Shown one piece after another: positions 11,464 through 23,850 of a DNA stretch of 64,000 bases. This DNA is from Fasciola hepatica (lineage: Eukaryota > Platyhelminthes > Trematoda > Plagiorchiida > Fasciolidae), in contig CANUEZ040000168.1 in NCBI GenBank assembly GCA_948099385.1, positions 435,501 to 499,500 of the forward strand, written 5' to 3'. The position numbers were made by a program, and so were the translations under genes. How positions within the stretch are numbered: the first letter of the stretch is position 1; every line of letters starts with the position of its first letter. The notes beneath the pieces were generated by a model. The model worked only from the letters and a program-made list of their open reading frames with translations. It was not told the origin of the DNA and searched no databases.

Positions 11464-11771
11464 TGTAAGGTTGATTAGACCTTACTTCGCGGTTTCCTTA
11501 GTAAACGCGTGCTTCGGTCCTTTGTACTGCGTGGACCACCTGCACGTTACTCTAATGTGCGGCACTGCACAAATATGTTAACCAGAACAGTATTCTCCAC
11601 GACCCGTGAGAACGAGAAAGCGATTGGGAGAGATAGTGGTTAGCGTGTATTTGGGAGCGTGCGTGAGAGCGTGCGCAAGAGCAACGGTCAAATGGCCACC
11701 GCGCTTGGCAGTCAGCGTTCAGTTGAACAATAAACGTGGTAAAAGTATGAACGAAGATGGCAACCGCTACA
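11464..11771 (-). repeat. 5' LTR of the CsRn1-like element (308 bp)
   Basis: Identical by eye to 1885-2192. On the minus strand it would hold promoter and transcription start; I could not assign a TATA box with confidence. It is followed on the plus strand by the target-site copy CTGT. Confidence 0.95.
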
Positions 11772-12720
11772 CTGTTCAACTACGCCATCGATTGGACAGT
11801 GCGACAGGCATTACACAACTACCCTGGCTTTCAGCTTAGTCAGGAAATATACAACTCGGACCTGGAGTTCGCGAACGATTTTGTCGTGCTTGGAGGCTTC
11901 GCAGCCACACAACAACCAATCCTCGACAGATTCAATTTCTTCGCAGGTCCATCGGACTTGAAGTAAACTCGACCAAAACAAAAGCTCTCACAACCCATCT
12001 GGACCCGACAGTTCAGCAACTGTCGATCAATGATCAACCAGTCGAATACTTCTCGTCATTCAAATACCTAGGCTCGACTCTGCTTCCGAACGGCCAGGCA
12101 AAAGATGAAGTGGTATTACGGATCGACAGCACCGGGAGAGCCTTTCTTCAGCTAAGACGAAAGCTGTAGACTCACAGTGAAATCATCTTAAGAGCCAAAG
12201 TTCCTGTTTACCGTGCTGCCACCCGGCCCGTTTTCATCTATGGCTGCGAAACCTGGCCACTACGAGCTGAGGATACCAGAAGACTGGAGGTTTTCGACCA
12301 CTATTGTCTGCGGCAAGTCCTCAAAGTAACGTGGCGCGACAAGGTGTCCAACGACGAGATAAGGAGACGATGCTCTGATATCGATGCTCTCCTCGTCCTC
12401 CTAGAACGTCGAAGACTTTAGTGGTTCGGCCATACGCTTGGGCGACCTGATTCGGAGATAACCAAGCAAACACTCTGCCCTATTCCCTGCCCTGGTTGGC
12501 GTTGTCGCCTTGGTGGACAGCTCAAAACGTGGACCAGCACAATCGAGAAAGACGTAGAGCTTCTAGGCCTTCGGCCAGTCTATGGAGCCCGGAGATGAAA
12601 AAAGGACTGGATGAGGATCTTTACGGAGCTCGCCTCCGACCGCCGCCCCTGGTCAGCAGTGGTCCGTGATATCCATAGAGCCGACTTATCCTCTCGCAGG
12701 AGATAGTCGCGTTAAAGTAA
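11772..12720 (+). pseudogene. RTE-like LINE, 3' portion (RT palm, thumb and C-terminus)
   Basis: Continuation of the LINE at 1-1884. Translation resumes with the RT block LFNYAIDW. The catalytic box normally read as F/YADD is FAND at about 11868-11880, so one catalytic aspartate is lost. Thumb blocks follow: FKYLGS near 12060, ATRPVFIYGCETWPLRAED near 12220-12270 and RRLEVFDHYCLRQV after it, and a C-terminal GWR-RLGGQ-KTW segment. A frameshift near 11940 and stops near 12168, 12418 and 12596 confirm decay. The element ends near 12720; no repeated 3' tail is visible. Confidence 0.85.
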
Positions 12721-14139
12721 CGGTAAGTAAGGAAGTGTAATGATAGGTTGTAGCAGAGCAAAATATCTAATCCTGTGACCACTTGGAGGATACCGGCAGA
12801 AATGAATGACCACTGAAAGAGGCAATGCACACCAAGGTCTGACGTGAGGATCCTTGTGCAAATGCGGGACCCGTTGGCTGCCTAAAGCTCCAGGTTTTTG
12901 GGATGGCCAAGATAAGAAGAAGTGGGTGGAATGACTCTAATCTGTGCCCTCAGTGTTAATTAAAGATTCGCGGTCGGAAACAGTGTTCTTGAAAAGAAGA
13001 CGGCAGGGCCCTGCATTTCCAACAAGCTTTGCCGTGCTTACTTGTCAGCTGGGACTCTTCCCTGTTTGCTGCGGAAAGTGCACGGCAAAGTGCAAGTCTG
13101 TGAGCACTCAAGGTACCGGCGATGATGCCGGCAATATCCATGCGTGCCGCGGATCGACTACCAGTCCAGCAAAAGACTTTGGTTGACGACCTGTTGTTGG
13201 GCTTGAGACGGAGAGGAATACCGAGGAGTCGACTTGACGACTGCATAGAGCTAACGTCCGCACAAATTGCACTCATGTGAGTGGCAACGCCACTTAAGCT
13301 GAAGTTTGTGTTAGTTGTGAATGAGTTCCTAATCTGACGAAGAGACGGAGAGGCGACTTCCATGAAGCGGCCAGCCACAGCCACATCTGAATTTTACGTG
13401 CAATCAAAGTTCACTTGCTCGAAGGAATGACTGATCGGTTCCAATTTTTTCGTGTCCAAAGAGCAGTTACACTATGTCAAAAGTTGCTCTATAAACGCAA
13501 ATCATCATGCTTACTGTAATAACTGCTACCACGTTTACACTACAAATATATTTGCAGCGTACTATTAAGTCTATGTGGTACACTGAGTTAACGTCAATAC
13601 TGCCTAAGAAGACACTAGCAAACTAGGATAGACGGAGGACCGTACTGAGTAATAAGGGCAAAAGCGCAAGTAAATTGCAAAAAACACCACAGTTTGTCGG
13701 CTGTTATTGTAATCGGGATGTAAGCGCCGAATAGCCCAAGCCAGTCAATACTTTCCGTTCAGTTCAGACTGACAACTGTTTGCTGTACCGACCAGGATAG
13801 TTTTGAGATGAGTGCCAAAAAAGCCGTGGGATCTTCCAGAATGGTTTGTTCCGCCCGGCTAGATCTGGTTGGTATGATTCAATATCTCCGCAAATCAAAA
13901 GGGGGGACTCTCACAATGAAAGTTTCCTTGCCATCCTTTTGTATTACACTGTGGTGGTGTTCAAAAGAGAGTGTGGTTGCTTTACAACCAAACGTCGGCG
14001 CAACACGGAAGTATTGCTCCAAGGGACACAAAGGATCATAGAAAAGGTCGGAATCGTACAGGTACCAACACACTCCACCAAACCAAAATGAAGTGACGGC
14101 AGTCCACCTCAACCTGGAAGATGTACAGACGTTCGATGG
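12721..14139. other. No recognisable gene
   Basis: The longest open frame is 142 codons on the minus strand at 12956-13384. It is serine- and arginine-rich, with scattered cysteines, no domain I recognise and no obvious splice context. Nothing else is supported here. Confidence 0.5.
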
Positions 14140-14295
14140 CTGCTGGTGAACGTGTCTCCTGTTGGGTCTAGCAGCGAAATACCAACGTTATCCTCTCTAT
14201 CGGACGAATAGAGAAGACGCAAGCCGGTTTACAGATGCAAGGTGTATTCTATGTATCGTGGCACCGAAACGGTACCGATACGAGAGATACACCGT
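14140..14295. repeat. Dispersed repeat family A, copy 1
   Basis: Similar in order and wording, at roughly two thirds identity by eye, to 24600-24765 on the same strand. Shared blocks include CTGTTG-GTCT, CGAA-TACCAACG and AGCACCGAA/GGCACCGAA. Origin unknown. Confidence 0.5.
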
Positions 14296-14574
14296 GCGGA
14301 AAATGAAATGAAACGCAGCGACTGAGCAGAAAGCGAACCGCGAGCGTGTATAGTCGGCGAACGACTGAAAGCGAAAGTGATTCAAAACGACGTCGACGGA
14401 TACCTCGGAAAAGTCAGTCCAGTGAAACGTACGCAACCGAACAACACAAAGAGGCCGATGTCAAACCTCAGAAAAGATCGTAGAGAAAATAGATCCAAAA
14501 TGATGTCCAGAAAACGGCCATTTTCTCAGAACGATCGAGGTCACTACAGATGGATGAAGCCTTTCGAATAAAAT

Positions 14575-15058
14575 AAGTGCATTCATCAGATCTGATGCAA
14601 TAGAGGTTTAGCCCATAGTTGGACTGGTGGTTGGTTTAGCAAGGTAATAGTATATCACTTGTCGGAGACTATGTCAAATGCCATTAGGTGATCATTCACT
14701 AGAACGGAATGAAGGTAATAAAAGCCGAGCCAGTGCACCTGGCCATTGGGAGAGTATCGGGTTCCCACAATCAGTTACACAAATACAAGATCCATCCAAT
14801 CAGTGATCGTAAGTAGAAAGATATGATCATAAGACATGAGAAATTACGCTTATAGTTGCTTAACTTATAATCCAAAATGACACGGTTATTCATAGTTTTC
14901 CTCCTGATCTTCAGTCCCGATGATGGTTTTGATATTCACTTTAGGCTGTTGTGGGAAGTATATATCAGTGAACTACTGCAATCAATGAACTTTTACTGGT
15001 TACTTCAAGCAAATAAGATCCACTAAATACTCTCGAATTCAGGAAAAAATGTAAATAC
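14575..15058. repeat. Dispersed repeat family B, copy 1
   Basis: Aligns by eye along almost 500 bases with 37595-38140 on the same strand. Shared anchors are TCGGAGACTAT, GATCCATCCA-TCAGT, GTTTTGATATTC and AATTCAGGA. Neither copy keeps an open frame or a recognisable protein motif. The family may be a non-autonomous element or an old retrotransposon untranslated region. Confidence 0.65.
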
Positions 15059-15069
15059 CCAAGCAGCAC

Positions 15070-15146
15070 GACCGTCACCTGAGTGTCCTTCGTCCGTCAC
15101 CGGAGTGTCACCTTTGAAACAAAAAAGGGACACTCAGGTGACGGTC
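15070..15146. repeat. Satellite-like inverted repeat, 19-bp perfect arms
   Basis: GACCGTCACCTGAGTGTCC at 15070-15088 is exactly inverted at 15128-15146, with a 39-base spacer. The spacer holds a third, imperfect direct copy (CCGTCACCGGAGTGTCAC near 15094-15111). The arms could form a hairpin, or the unit may be a fragment of a tandem repeat. Confidence 0.8.
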
Positions 15147-18100
15147 ACCGAAATTGAATGGAACATACTCCTTATATACCAGTTAGTTCTAAACACTAAT
15201 ATTGACTTAGTACACCTAAGAAAGTGCCCCCCCCCCTCCCCAAATTAATATACGATTGTCTCAGGGTAAAGCTGAAATTCCCCGCGGGTGTAACATTAAT
15301 CTTAACCATGATTCCGCAGACACCATTTAGCGGAATCAATTCTCAAAGTGCATGCAAAAGCCCGGGGTTTTAAAAGTTATTATATTAGGAAAATAAGTTC
15401 AAACAAACGTGTTTTACGAAACAGTTATATATACTGCCAATTTGATGCATGCATGTACACTGCTATTTTCAACGAACAATTGCTTTTCGCCCATGTGTTC
15501 GTTTGGTGCCTTTCGCAGACTCTCTAACGAAGGACATGATGAAGATTTTTGTTTACCCAGATTAGCACAAATTGTGGTTATTATTTTTAAAATTACTAAT
15601 GCACTGACCAGATGGTTAGGCAAAAGATAAGAAAATAATACTGGCCAAATCGTAACTGAACTCAACACCTTCGGTTTGTACCGTGACGACTTGAAAAGCT
15701 GAATCGATGCTCACAACCTCATTCGGTCTACACAGATGTATTCATCATTGTAGTTTTTCGTTGATGAAAGGGATTGTAGACCCCGGAAAATTGCCCTTAG
15801 TTACACCACTTTCAAATACAGAATAAGAAAACTAATCCGCAAAACTTTTGTACTTGCAAGTGAGTATCTGTAGTGCTACCAATAAAGCACTCGATGACAA
15901 AGACTAACAGATTTGTTTAGTTGAACAATTACCGTTTTTGGTGGCGCCACTTGCTCCGCCTGTGTACTTCGTCTGCACGCCGTTGCGCTCCTCCAATACA
16001 CACGTTGTCCCGCTCCAGCGTTTTGAGTTCTGCACTGCGCGCTGCCGAGTATATTCGCTATCGTGTCACAAACCGAGGACTAGGGGCTATAGACTCTATA
16101 CGGGAGCAGGTCCTGACTCAACTGAGAAAATCCTAAATATCGCCCAAGAATACCCCGCGAAACTAATTTTAGCAGGAAACAATCCCAAACCAATGTTCGC
16201 ATAATTTGACGCACACTTACATCGATGCCCTTGTACCAGACAGCCCGTTCGTAACATCAGTTTTTTGTCGGTTTGTTTAGTAGCCATTTTGCACGGCCCA
16301 AACATGAAATAATACGAGGGAAGTCGACGACCGGAGTTATGAACAATGCTTAGTTGGCGTTTAATTTCAGTACATTAGTTTAGATTATCGAAATGCCCTG
16401 AGATACCTAGTTATAGATCGCTCTGTTTTATGTCTTCGAAATGGGTAAAATAAGTACAAACATTCCAAAAATTACTTAACTTGGGAGATAGAAGTGAGCA
16501 CCGTGAAACGTAATTTGGGAAGAAAGACAGAAACTAACGAAGCATATCACGTGTTTCAAACGATTGGCACAGGCCGCTCGGAAACCACTTAAAAACCGAT
16601 CGGTGTAGTAGTAACAACCGTTCAGAAACCAGCCAAAAACCGACCGGCTTCGGAGCGGTTTTGCTGCAAGGGTAGCTCTTGTTCCCGTGGCAACCAGAAA
16701 TGGTAACTGCGAATCTCAGAGCTGTAAGAACCGAAGTTACCATTTGTTCGTAAAAGGTTTTATCCTCCGGTTTTTCGTTCAATCGGTTGAACTTCCATGA
16801 ATTCCGCACGGGAATAAGGCAGTGCAACAGTTGCACCGATGCACCCGCATTGCTCAAAGTTGCAAATTGAAGTTTTAGATCCTCTGACGTTTTTCGTATT
16901 TCGACAACACGAGTTGTGAGATCGTTCTTCAAAGTTGCAAATATTGAACGCAACATGCGAACTCGAACGTGCAAACCAAAGTTTTCCTATACATACATGT
17001 TCGCAAACTCGGTCTTTTACACTTGTTATCTTCGTCACTGTTCACGTCTCACTAGGAAAATAATATATAACAATTTATATTAAACTTATGCATACTCTAT
17101 AACGTCTTGCACTGTCTCTGATGCGGGTTGACGTAATTATTATCACTGAGCGCGTTATTAATTGGGACTTGAAAAAGTAATGAAATTGATGAATACGAGC
17201 ATAGTGACAACTGGACAATAGTCATTTCTCTATGGTTTCCAAGTGTACACTTACTTGTCGCGCACCAATGCCATCCAAAATGGGTCTACGCCCAGAACTG
17301 AGTCAATGCCAAAGACCGATTATTGGTGGCATTATTCCGAGACAAACACTGCATATGTGACCTTTGGGAAACAGAGCTACCATATCTACCGGTAATAATT
17401 TAAACGGGGAAACTGCCAGTATGGTGACTGCCTTGGCGACGATTTCGAGAATCAAAGTCACAGTGTAGCCTTCCGGTGGTTGACGGGAAAATGAGCCGGA
17501 GTTGGATACCATAGCCGCGTTGTGTGCATATGTGGCAGCTGTATAAGTTTTTAAAGTATTGCCTTTCACCTAGCACAAAAGGTACATATGCACCGGTGAC
17601 AATATTTTTCTTTTGGATCTTCCTTGGTGCCTTCAGCAACGACTCCGAATCCAATATCAAATCTAGCTTTACCTTTCTCAGAGCTCGTAATAAAATCCGA
17701 AAATTTGCCATCGATGAGTGAATTTTTATTCCAGCTTACATCAAAACATCCCTGGCCAAAGTAACAACTGGGAAATATAAATTTACACACCCAGTTAATT
17801 TCTGCAAGCGTACTTATTATTTTTGCTCGTTGTCTCTAATTTAATTTCGCTAATCCTGAGTGATAATTGCGTTGCATATATTGCTGATCCCCACGAAACT
17901 TACCGTTCGTGAAAGTGGTCCCAATCAAATCAGTTTGTTTGGTACGCACGTAGTATTACCCATCATGTTTTTACAACTATCAATATTTAAAAGTTCAGTA
18001 TGCATTGCCTGACAGCGGTACAGGTAGTATAAACTAAGACTTGTTCCTCAGCAGCCGCTACCGATGAGTCTTTTGTTCATTCAGGGCTGTCGATGTCATC

Positions 18101-18519
18101 AATTAAATCATCTGACTGGAGTAACGATCGTTAATTGTTGAACCGGAACGATGGCCTGAAAAAATGTAGCAAAGTTCATAGCAGCTAACTTTGTACGTCG
18201 TCGTTCTATATGATGGATGAATTGAAATCAGCTGTATTAATTCTGTGGACTTCGATCTGCTTCCTGCACCTCCACGTTGTAGTTCTGGAATAGCCAAGCA
18301 ATTCAGGATGTGTTTTCCATATATAGATAGAGAGATACGTGAGAATAAATGACATATTCACCGAAGAACCACAAAAACGGACTAAACGAGACGCAGTTTC
18401 CAGAAACCTCATCGCACCAGTGACAACGAACAACGACCGCCAAAAACTGACGGCCATATTGTGAATGCATTAAGACAAATGTAATAGCTTCCATTGTGCA
18501 TACTGTACATCAGTTTCCC
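15147..18519. other. No recognisable gene
   Basis: AT-richer sequence with a C run at 15228-15238. Only short, motif-free open frames occur, the longest being 146 codons on the minus strand at 16534-16974. That frame contains a local direct repeat (AAAACCGATCGG / AAAACCGACCGG near 16590-16650) and does not resemble a known protein. Confidence 0.5.
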
Positions 18520-18905
18520 CTAAATTATTTGGAGAGCTGGTTCCGCGTATAATCCTTCCCACCCACCCCGCCGCAGAACAATGCCCTCGATCCCAGCCAG
18601 TGTGCATACCGATGCTCCCAATCGGGCGTTCCAATCATCTTTTATGATAAGCATATTCGATTGTGGACTGAGATTAACCACCTTCCGAAGACTGTCATAG
18701 AACTCGTTATTCACTCTAATGTCGGATGGCAAGGTTGGGGCGTAGATCACAACTACGGTAAGGTCGAAAGTTTGACCCTTCAAGCTTGCCAGTACGACAA
18801 TTGACGACATGGGCTTCCAGGAGAGCTGAGCGGAATCGACGCGATGACTCAAGGATACTGCTGCTCCTTGTAGACTCGGCTTTTCTGGACCACCGTGGTA
18901 AAACC
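18520..18905 (-). pseudogene. RTE-like LINE endonuclease fragment
   Basis: About 128 codons on the minus strand. The order is FYHGGPEKP, GAAVSLSHRVDSA, VVVIYAPT, NEFYDSLRKVV and IIKDDWNARLG, which is the N-terminal half of the apurinic-type endonuclease seen in the LINE at 1-1198. The usual GDWN is altered to DDWN. No RT follows downstream on the minus strand, so this is an isolated fragment. Confidence 0.8.
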
Positions 18906-19979
18906 GCTAATGGCTACCTGTGACGCGACCTTTGATGTTAAGAGGGCCGGTACCCACTACTATGCAGTATGTCAAATAATTCCGATGACATAAATACTAA
19001 GCCGGTCTTAAAAAAGGTTACATGCGGTAGCCCAAACATCGGTTGACTACCTTCACTTCCGGCCATGCTGTTACCAAATTTTAAACGCTTATTTATAACA
19101 CCACATGGCGCGTCCTTCTTTCTATACACTCTGAACTGATATCAGTTCCGGTGCAATACATTCCGATAATAGTTCAACGGCCGAACTTCAGTCTTCACTG
19201 CTGAAACAACTGTTAGTTTCTAAAATCAGCATAACCACCTTGTTAGCAAATAAGCCAGAATATTGTTTGTCGACGACTTAGTTCCGTTAGTGGTCATCAC
19301 TTGTCGAAAACCGATGGCAAAGTTAGAGTCAGTGAAGCGTATCAATGACCTGATCATTTCGTAACAAAGCGGAATGAACCCGTCCAATCAGTCGCAAACA
19401 GCCGTTCTCACCAAACCTAACGGAATTAATCAACCAGCTGCCAACAGTTTTTATAATTGAAGAGGACCAAATCACTCAATAACTTTGTAACTGTAAAAAC
19501 CAGTCGTAAGATCCGATTATGGAAAGTGTTCTGGACAAATGTGCTTCGGACAAAGAATCGGCTGCGGCCAAATGATATCTCATTTAAACTGTATATTTCG
19601 CTTTTTAAAACGAGGAGTTTCGGAATCACAGAAGTCTTTGGGCTTGTAGTGGGAATTATCACTAAATTTATTGGGTCGGATTAGAACACACCGTAGACTG
19701 GATGAAAAACCGAATGGAGGGTACTCCCGGTTGGAGGATCAATAACACCATTTTCTACCTATTCTTGCTCCTACGAGTGTTTTTGAAATCGATGAGCGAG
19801 TACGCCGATATGTAAATACTTTTGTGATGGTTTAGAGTATTTTTGCACTTACTTTCCACTTCAGTTCAGTTGGCTGAGAACTACATCGTACACAGGAGTC
19901 AATTGATGTGGGTAAAGTTATTTCAAATCGCGCCGATTGCTGCATCGCATATTAAAATTGTCGTCCTCGCTCATTAACC
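18906..19979. other. No recognisable gene
   Basis: Only short open frames without motifs. No RNA gene or repeat that I can support. Confidence 0.45.
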
Positions 19980-20920
19980 TCTAATTTGATTTGGCATTTC
20001 CTCTTTAGTTCCATTATTTTACTTTAGAGAAAGTAGATCCATACGAACATAAAGAAAACACTGCGTGGATGAATCGAGTGCAATGAGAGTATTGCGATAT
20101 GCCATATCTGTTCGCATTACATCAGAATATTAAACCAGAATTGTATCTTTTTTATGAGAAATATTACTTTGCCGTTCTATGTGAACGACCTGTGAAAACC
20201 GACTCCATTAATTCGCTCCACAGTTTGAGACGTGAAACCATCCGTGAACGCAAAGATTTGAGGTTTGCATGTTTCCTGTTTCTCATTGAATTTCATATTC
20301 TGTTATTGAATTGTATTGAATAAATCAGCTAGTTGGAATTAGTTATTTGGGGTTTGCTCTTCACTCTATGTCGGCCTGGATTCAGTTCATATTTAACAGT
20401 AAGTGAGTGATGTTTTCCTCAACAAACAACCGAGGTACTGCAGAGTGGAAGCGCTGAAGTACTGACGTTTTCTTTTGAATGAAAAGGTAACACGCACGCA
20501 AGCCATTAAAACATCAGTCCAATAGAATAATATTATGTATTCATTCTGGTTTATTTTAACTATAAACTGCTGATCGCCTCTGGTTAATCTGTTCATTGAA
20601 CATTTCATAACCATTCCCCAAACTTTGGCTCCATTCAAAACCACTGCTACCAGTGAGGTCTCATTCCTTTCGTTTATTATCCATCATATTGGCGTGGCAT
20701 ACGGACTGTTTTTCGAGATCTGTTGCGAATACCGGGTCTGCCGGCATGCACGGATTCATAATTAAAATCACTGGTGTTCACCAAGCCACTGGGCTTTTGC
20801 GCTTTTTCCACAATTAAGTTAGCGGCTTTCCGTCTGCCTCCTCCGGCAATGCAATTATGTACACAGAATTTGTAAATATTAGCCAGGCCATATCAACCGA
20901 AGAAGAATTTAATAACTAAG
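19980..20920. repeat. Dispersed repeat family C, copy 1
   Basis: Corresponds by eye to 32430-33135 plus 34240-34440. Shared anchors are TTGATTTGGNATTTC, AAGTNAGTGATGTTTT, TGGAAGCGC, GAATGAAAA, ATAAACTGCT/GTAAACTGCT, TAAGTTAGCG and CTCCTCCGG. In this copy the position of the long microsatellite of copy 2 is only AACACGCACGCAAG near 20490. Coding potential is not apparent. Confidence 0.6.
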
Positions 20921-21498
20921 AATGTAGGATAATCACATTTATCCGTCACAGTTGGTGGCTTTATGTCGATTTACTTATGATTCACTTGAAGTAACAGCGG
21001 CTTAACCTCAAGTTGAAATGCCATAGTTACGTTTATCCGCGCATGCGTCTAGTTTTCACTCCTGCGCCATAAGAGGAACAGTAATCCATTTCTAAATCGT
21101 CGCGCTATTAGTGAGTCCCATCCCACTTTTTGCACCGTTCTTGTTCTCACCGTGCACCGTGTACCGCTCACTCGACAGCCCCGCTCACATTGGCAATGCA
21201 GTCAAGGCAATCGGTAGTGGACTACTCTTCACGGTAACATTTACCCGTAAATAGTCTTCTAATGAAATTCACTGGCTCAGCGGATATACGTTCGCTGGGT
21301 TCAGCTGACTATCTCTAGAATACCTCATCGGTCGATTGCCTCAACTGCACTGCTATTGCGGGCGGGGTGTTGGCTGAACGGTGCACGGTGAAGACAGGAA
21401 CGGTGACGGATTGGCGGAAGTCCATGAGTTGTCACCACGTCTTAGCTGTTCCACGTCATTCACAGTCAAATCGCATTACTGAAAGCTCGGTGAGAACA

Positions 21499-21777
21499 TT
21501 ACAGATTGTCACCAAATTTACCAATGCGGGAACATTCGGCGAGCTTCAGAGAATTGTGGACAGCTTCCGAATGCATCATCGTGGCAAAATTGTCTTTCAT
21601 CATTTTACGGAACCATACAGAAATGTGTTCATGCATTCGATGATCTAACTGCCCCTCTGTCTTGCCTTTGTAGATGGTTGACCGTCCACACTGAAATCTG
21701 TAAACGCTTTTGGAAGAAGCAGTTATTTTTTCACCGGCAGTGTGGAACACAATCACTGTTTCGGTCGTGCGGGACAT
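21499..21777 (-). pseudogene. Penelope-like GIY-YIG endonuclease fragment
   Basis: A 92-codon minus-strand frame contains SVYRFQCGRSTIYKGKT followed by a LDHRMHEHISVW helix. This is the spacing of the C-terminal GIY-YIG nuclease of Penelope-like elements (VYRLRC-TYIG-T, then R and H/E in the helix). The YIG triad is YKG here. No RT remains next to it. The fragment matches the domain at 33515-33904 in layout but not closely in sequence. Confidence 0.65.
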
Positions 21778-23780
21778 ACGCTTGACGGCAGATTTCAGAC
21801 TTTTTAATTTAACGACTGATGCTGTGACTCATTGCCATAGGCCGCCATTCCCATAATATGCTGTAAGATTTGGTGCTTGTTCATGCAATTACTGAGTATC
21901 AGCTCAAAGGGTTTTCTTTTCCTCTAAGCCTTTGCAGGTCGCACTCGTACAACCCCCATCAAGAGAGCTGCATTCAGCACACATCCAACGAGCTCGTCAA
22001 TCTGTGTCCGCGTGTCAAACCACCGTCCCTATCGTCGTCGTCGTCGTGATCGCGTTAGTTACTGTGTCACAATGCCATCTTTTCTGAAGAACAATTGCAT
22101 TTTCGGCACATCTGGTGGCCCTCATCCACTACTTTAAGGCCTGAGGCGTTTGGTAATAAACGCGGCTGGGTAGCCATTCGCTTGTAGTGGTTTCTTGTTA
22201 GCTTCTTCCTCATCCTCTTTGCTTTGTGGGATGACGTTCTAACAAAGTCGAATTTTTACCCGACAGAAGTGAAACTCACGAGATTTAGATTTTTTTTGGA
22301 CCATGTATCCTTCGGAAGACAGATCGCCTGATCAATCCATCCGATCGGCGGGAGATTTTGAAGTCCGGGAAGTTGATTTGACTGTCCTCTTCCTTGTGTC
22401 ATGTTAAGAGAATATTCGGATGAACTAGCGAAACCAATAAAAACTGACAGCACAATCTGAATCCGAGGTAAACTGGTGACTGATTGTTCTGAACGCTTTT
22501 TCTCACGCGTCAGCCGAACTTGAAGACTTGTATTGATGTTTGTAAGAGCGAGATCTAATGAATCATTTCACAGGATATGAAAAAACAGTAATTTGAAAGC
22601 AATGACAACATCCCCTTGCCCTGTTTTCAAGCTTGTAGCCAGAGAAACGAAAAGAAAACTGTCCGACGTAGACGAAGACGCATTCTAATTGTGGGCAGCA
22701 GAATCATTCCGCCAGTAAATATCGTACAGTTCTCACAAAGCCAGTCAAAAAGTCAACAGATTCCAAAACATAGCGCCAACCATTCCGGATGCTAAAACAC
22801 GAAGAGAAGGTTATCCGCAAACGTTATAACTACTGAGAAATACTGTCGTTCTCAACGGGATTCGATAAAGACACCACCACACTGACGATGTTGAAGGTAA
22901 CAGAAACGGATGTCCAAGGAGAAACAGAAATTGATACCAAAGAGCCCAATAATGATGTCATCTCAAAAATCATATTCTTTGTGACAGTGAAGAATTGCAA
23001 CCAATACTGAGACTTGATGCAATTCAGTAACAAGAGTTAGTCACAGTAAACCATAAAAATCATGTAAGTAACCCAGAAGAATAAGATATTTTTGTCCGGT
23101 ATGAGTTGGTTTTCGATTCTCGGGTGGAGCCATTTTTTTGGGAAGATACACCTAGCAATGACCGATCGTATTGTGTCGGTCGCAATACCGACCCACTTTG
23201 TTCTAGTCGCCTCACGAGGAACTTCATATCGTGGACTAAACCGAATGCTATAACCAGAAGTAACCGCTGCATTAAACGAGTCAACGGATGGGATTAGCCA
23301 GATTACGGTCATCGCAGAAATTCGTTCCTCAACATAGAACCAAAATATCTGAACACCTCTCTCGAAACGGAGCAAAAGAAACTGCCAATGTTTGACGACA
23401 TTCTGGTGGACTTGAAACAAGCTTACTTCATCACCAAAGTCCACTTAACTTTACAAACTTCATCTGGATGGCGGACCGAGCTTTCTAACCACTATTGGCA
23501 CCTCATTCGGCCACTTTGGTTGGATACCGTTATCTTCTAGGTTGAAGGTACTCAGCGGATGCAGTTTAACAAACAAAATTTTCTGTTGACAAATGGGCTT
23601 TGCGCACATGAAAGGACTAGTTTTTTCAATTATTGAGCATGTAAGAAATCTGAACATCCCATTCGAAAGTTATTTAGACATTACCGCTCAAAAAACTGAC
23701 TAGGTATCGGCGCCATTGGGTTTTGGAAATGCTGTCCTTCGAAAAACAATGGAATAACTTATCCAAAAGTTAAACACCGC
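21778..23780. other. No recognisable gene
   Basis: Short open frames only. A run of GTC repeats (CGTCGTCGTCGTCGT) at about 22033-22048 is the only simple repeat. Confidence 0.45.
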
Positions 23781-23850
23781 AAGTCGAGCTCAAACCGGCG
23801 GTCTACCACCTACCAGGCAGATGGTTTATCAGCTGAGCTATTCTGGTGCG
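23781..23850 (-). other. Degenerate tRNA-like sequence
   Basis: On the minus strand it reads TAGCTCAGCTGATAAACC (A-box-like) followed about 35 bases later by GGTTTGAGCTC (B-box-like). The acceptor ends do not pair convincingly, so it is a decayed tRNA or the head of an old SINE. Confidence 0.4.

Larger units (their letters stand above)
1885..11771 (-). mobile_element. Ty3/Gypsy LTR retrotransposon, CsRn1-like, carrying a nested LINE
   Basis: Full-length LTR retrotransposon read on the minus strand: 5' LTR 11464-11771, tRNA-Trp-type primer site 11442-11461, leader, gag 5954-6784, pol 2766-5999, 3' untranslated part, candidate polypurine tract and 3' LTR 1885-2192. It is flanked by the 4-bp direct repeat CTGT (1881-1884 and 11772-11775) and lies inside an older RTE LINE. 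A CHCC-type Gag finger together with a tRNA-Trp primer is the known signature of the CsRn1 clade (CsRn1 of Clonorchis, Boudicca of Schistosoma). The LTRs are identical by eye, so insertion was recent. A CR1-like LINE about 4.2 kb long sits between leader and gag in opposite orientation and would disrupt the genomic RNA. Without it the element would be about 5.7 kb. Confidence 0.9.

Noticed and set aside
12956..13384. 142-codon minus-strand frame as a host gene
   Set aside because: No domain, no splice context, and serine/arginine-rich composition that random frames in this GC range can give.
16534..16974. 146-codon minus-strand frame as a gene
   Set aside because: No recognisable motif; part of the frame is made of a local DNA repeat.
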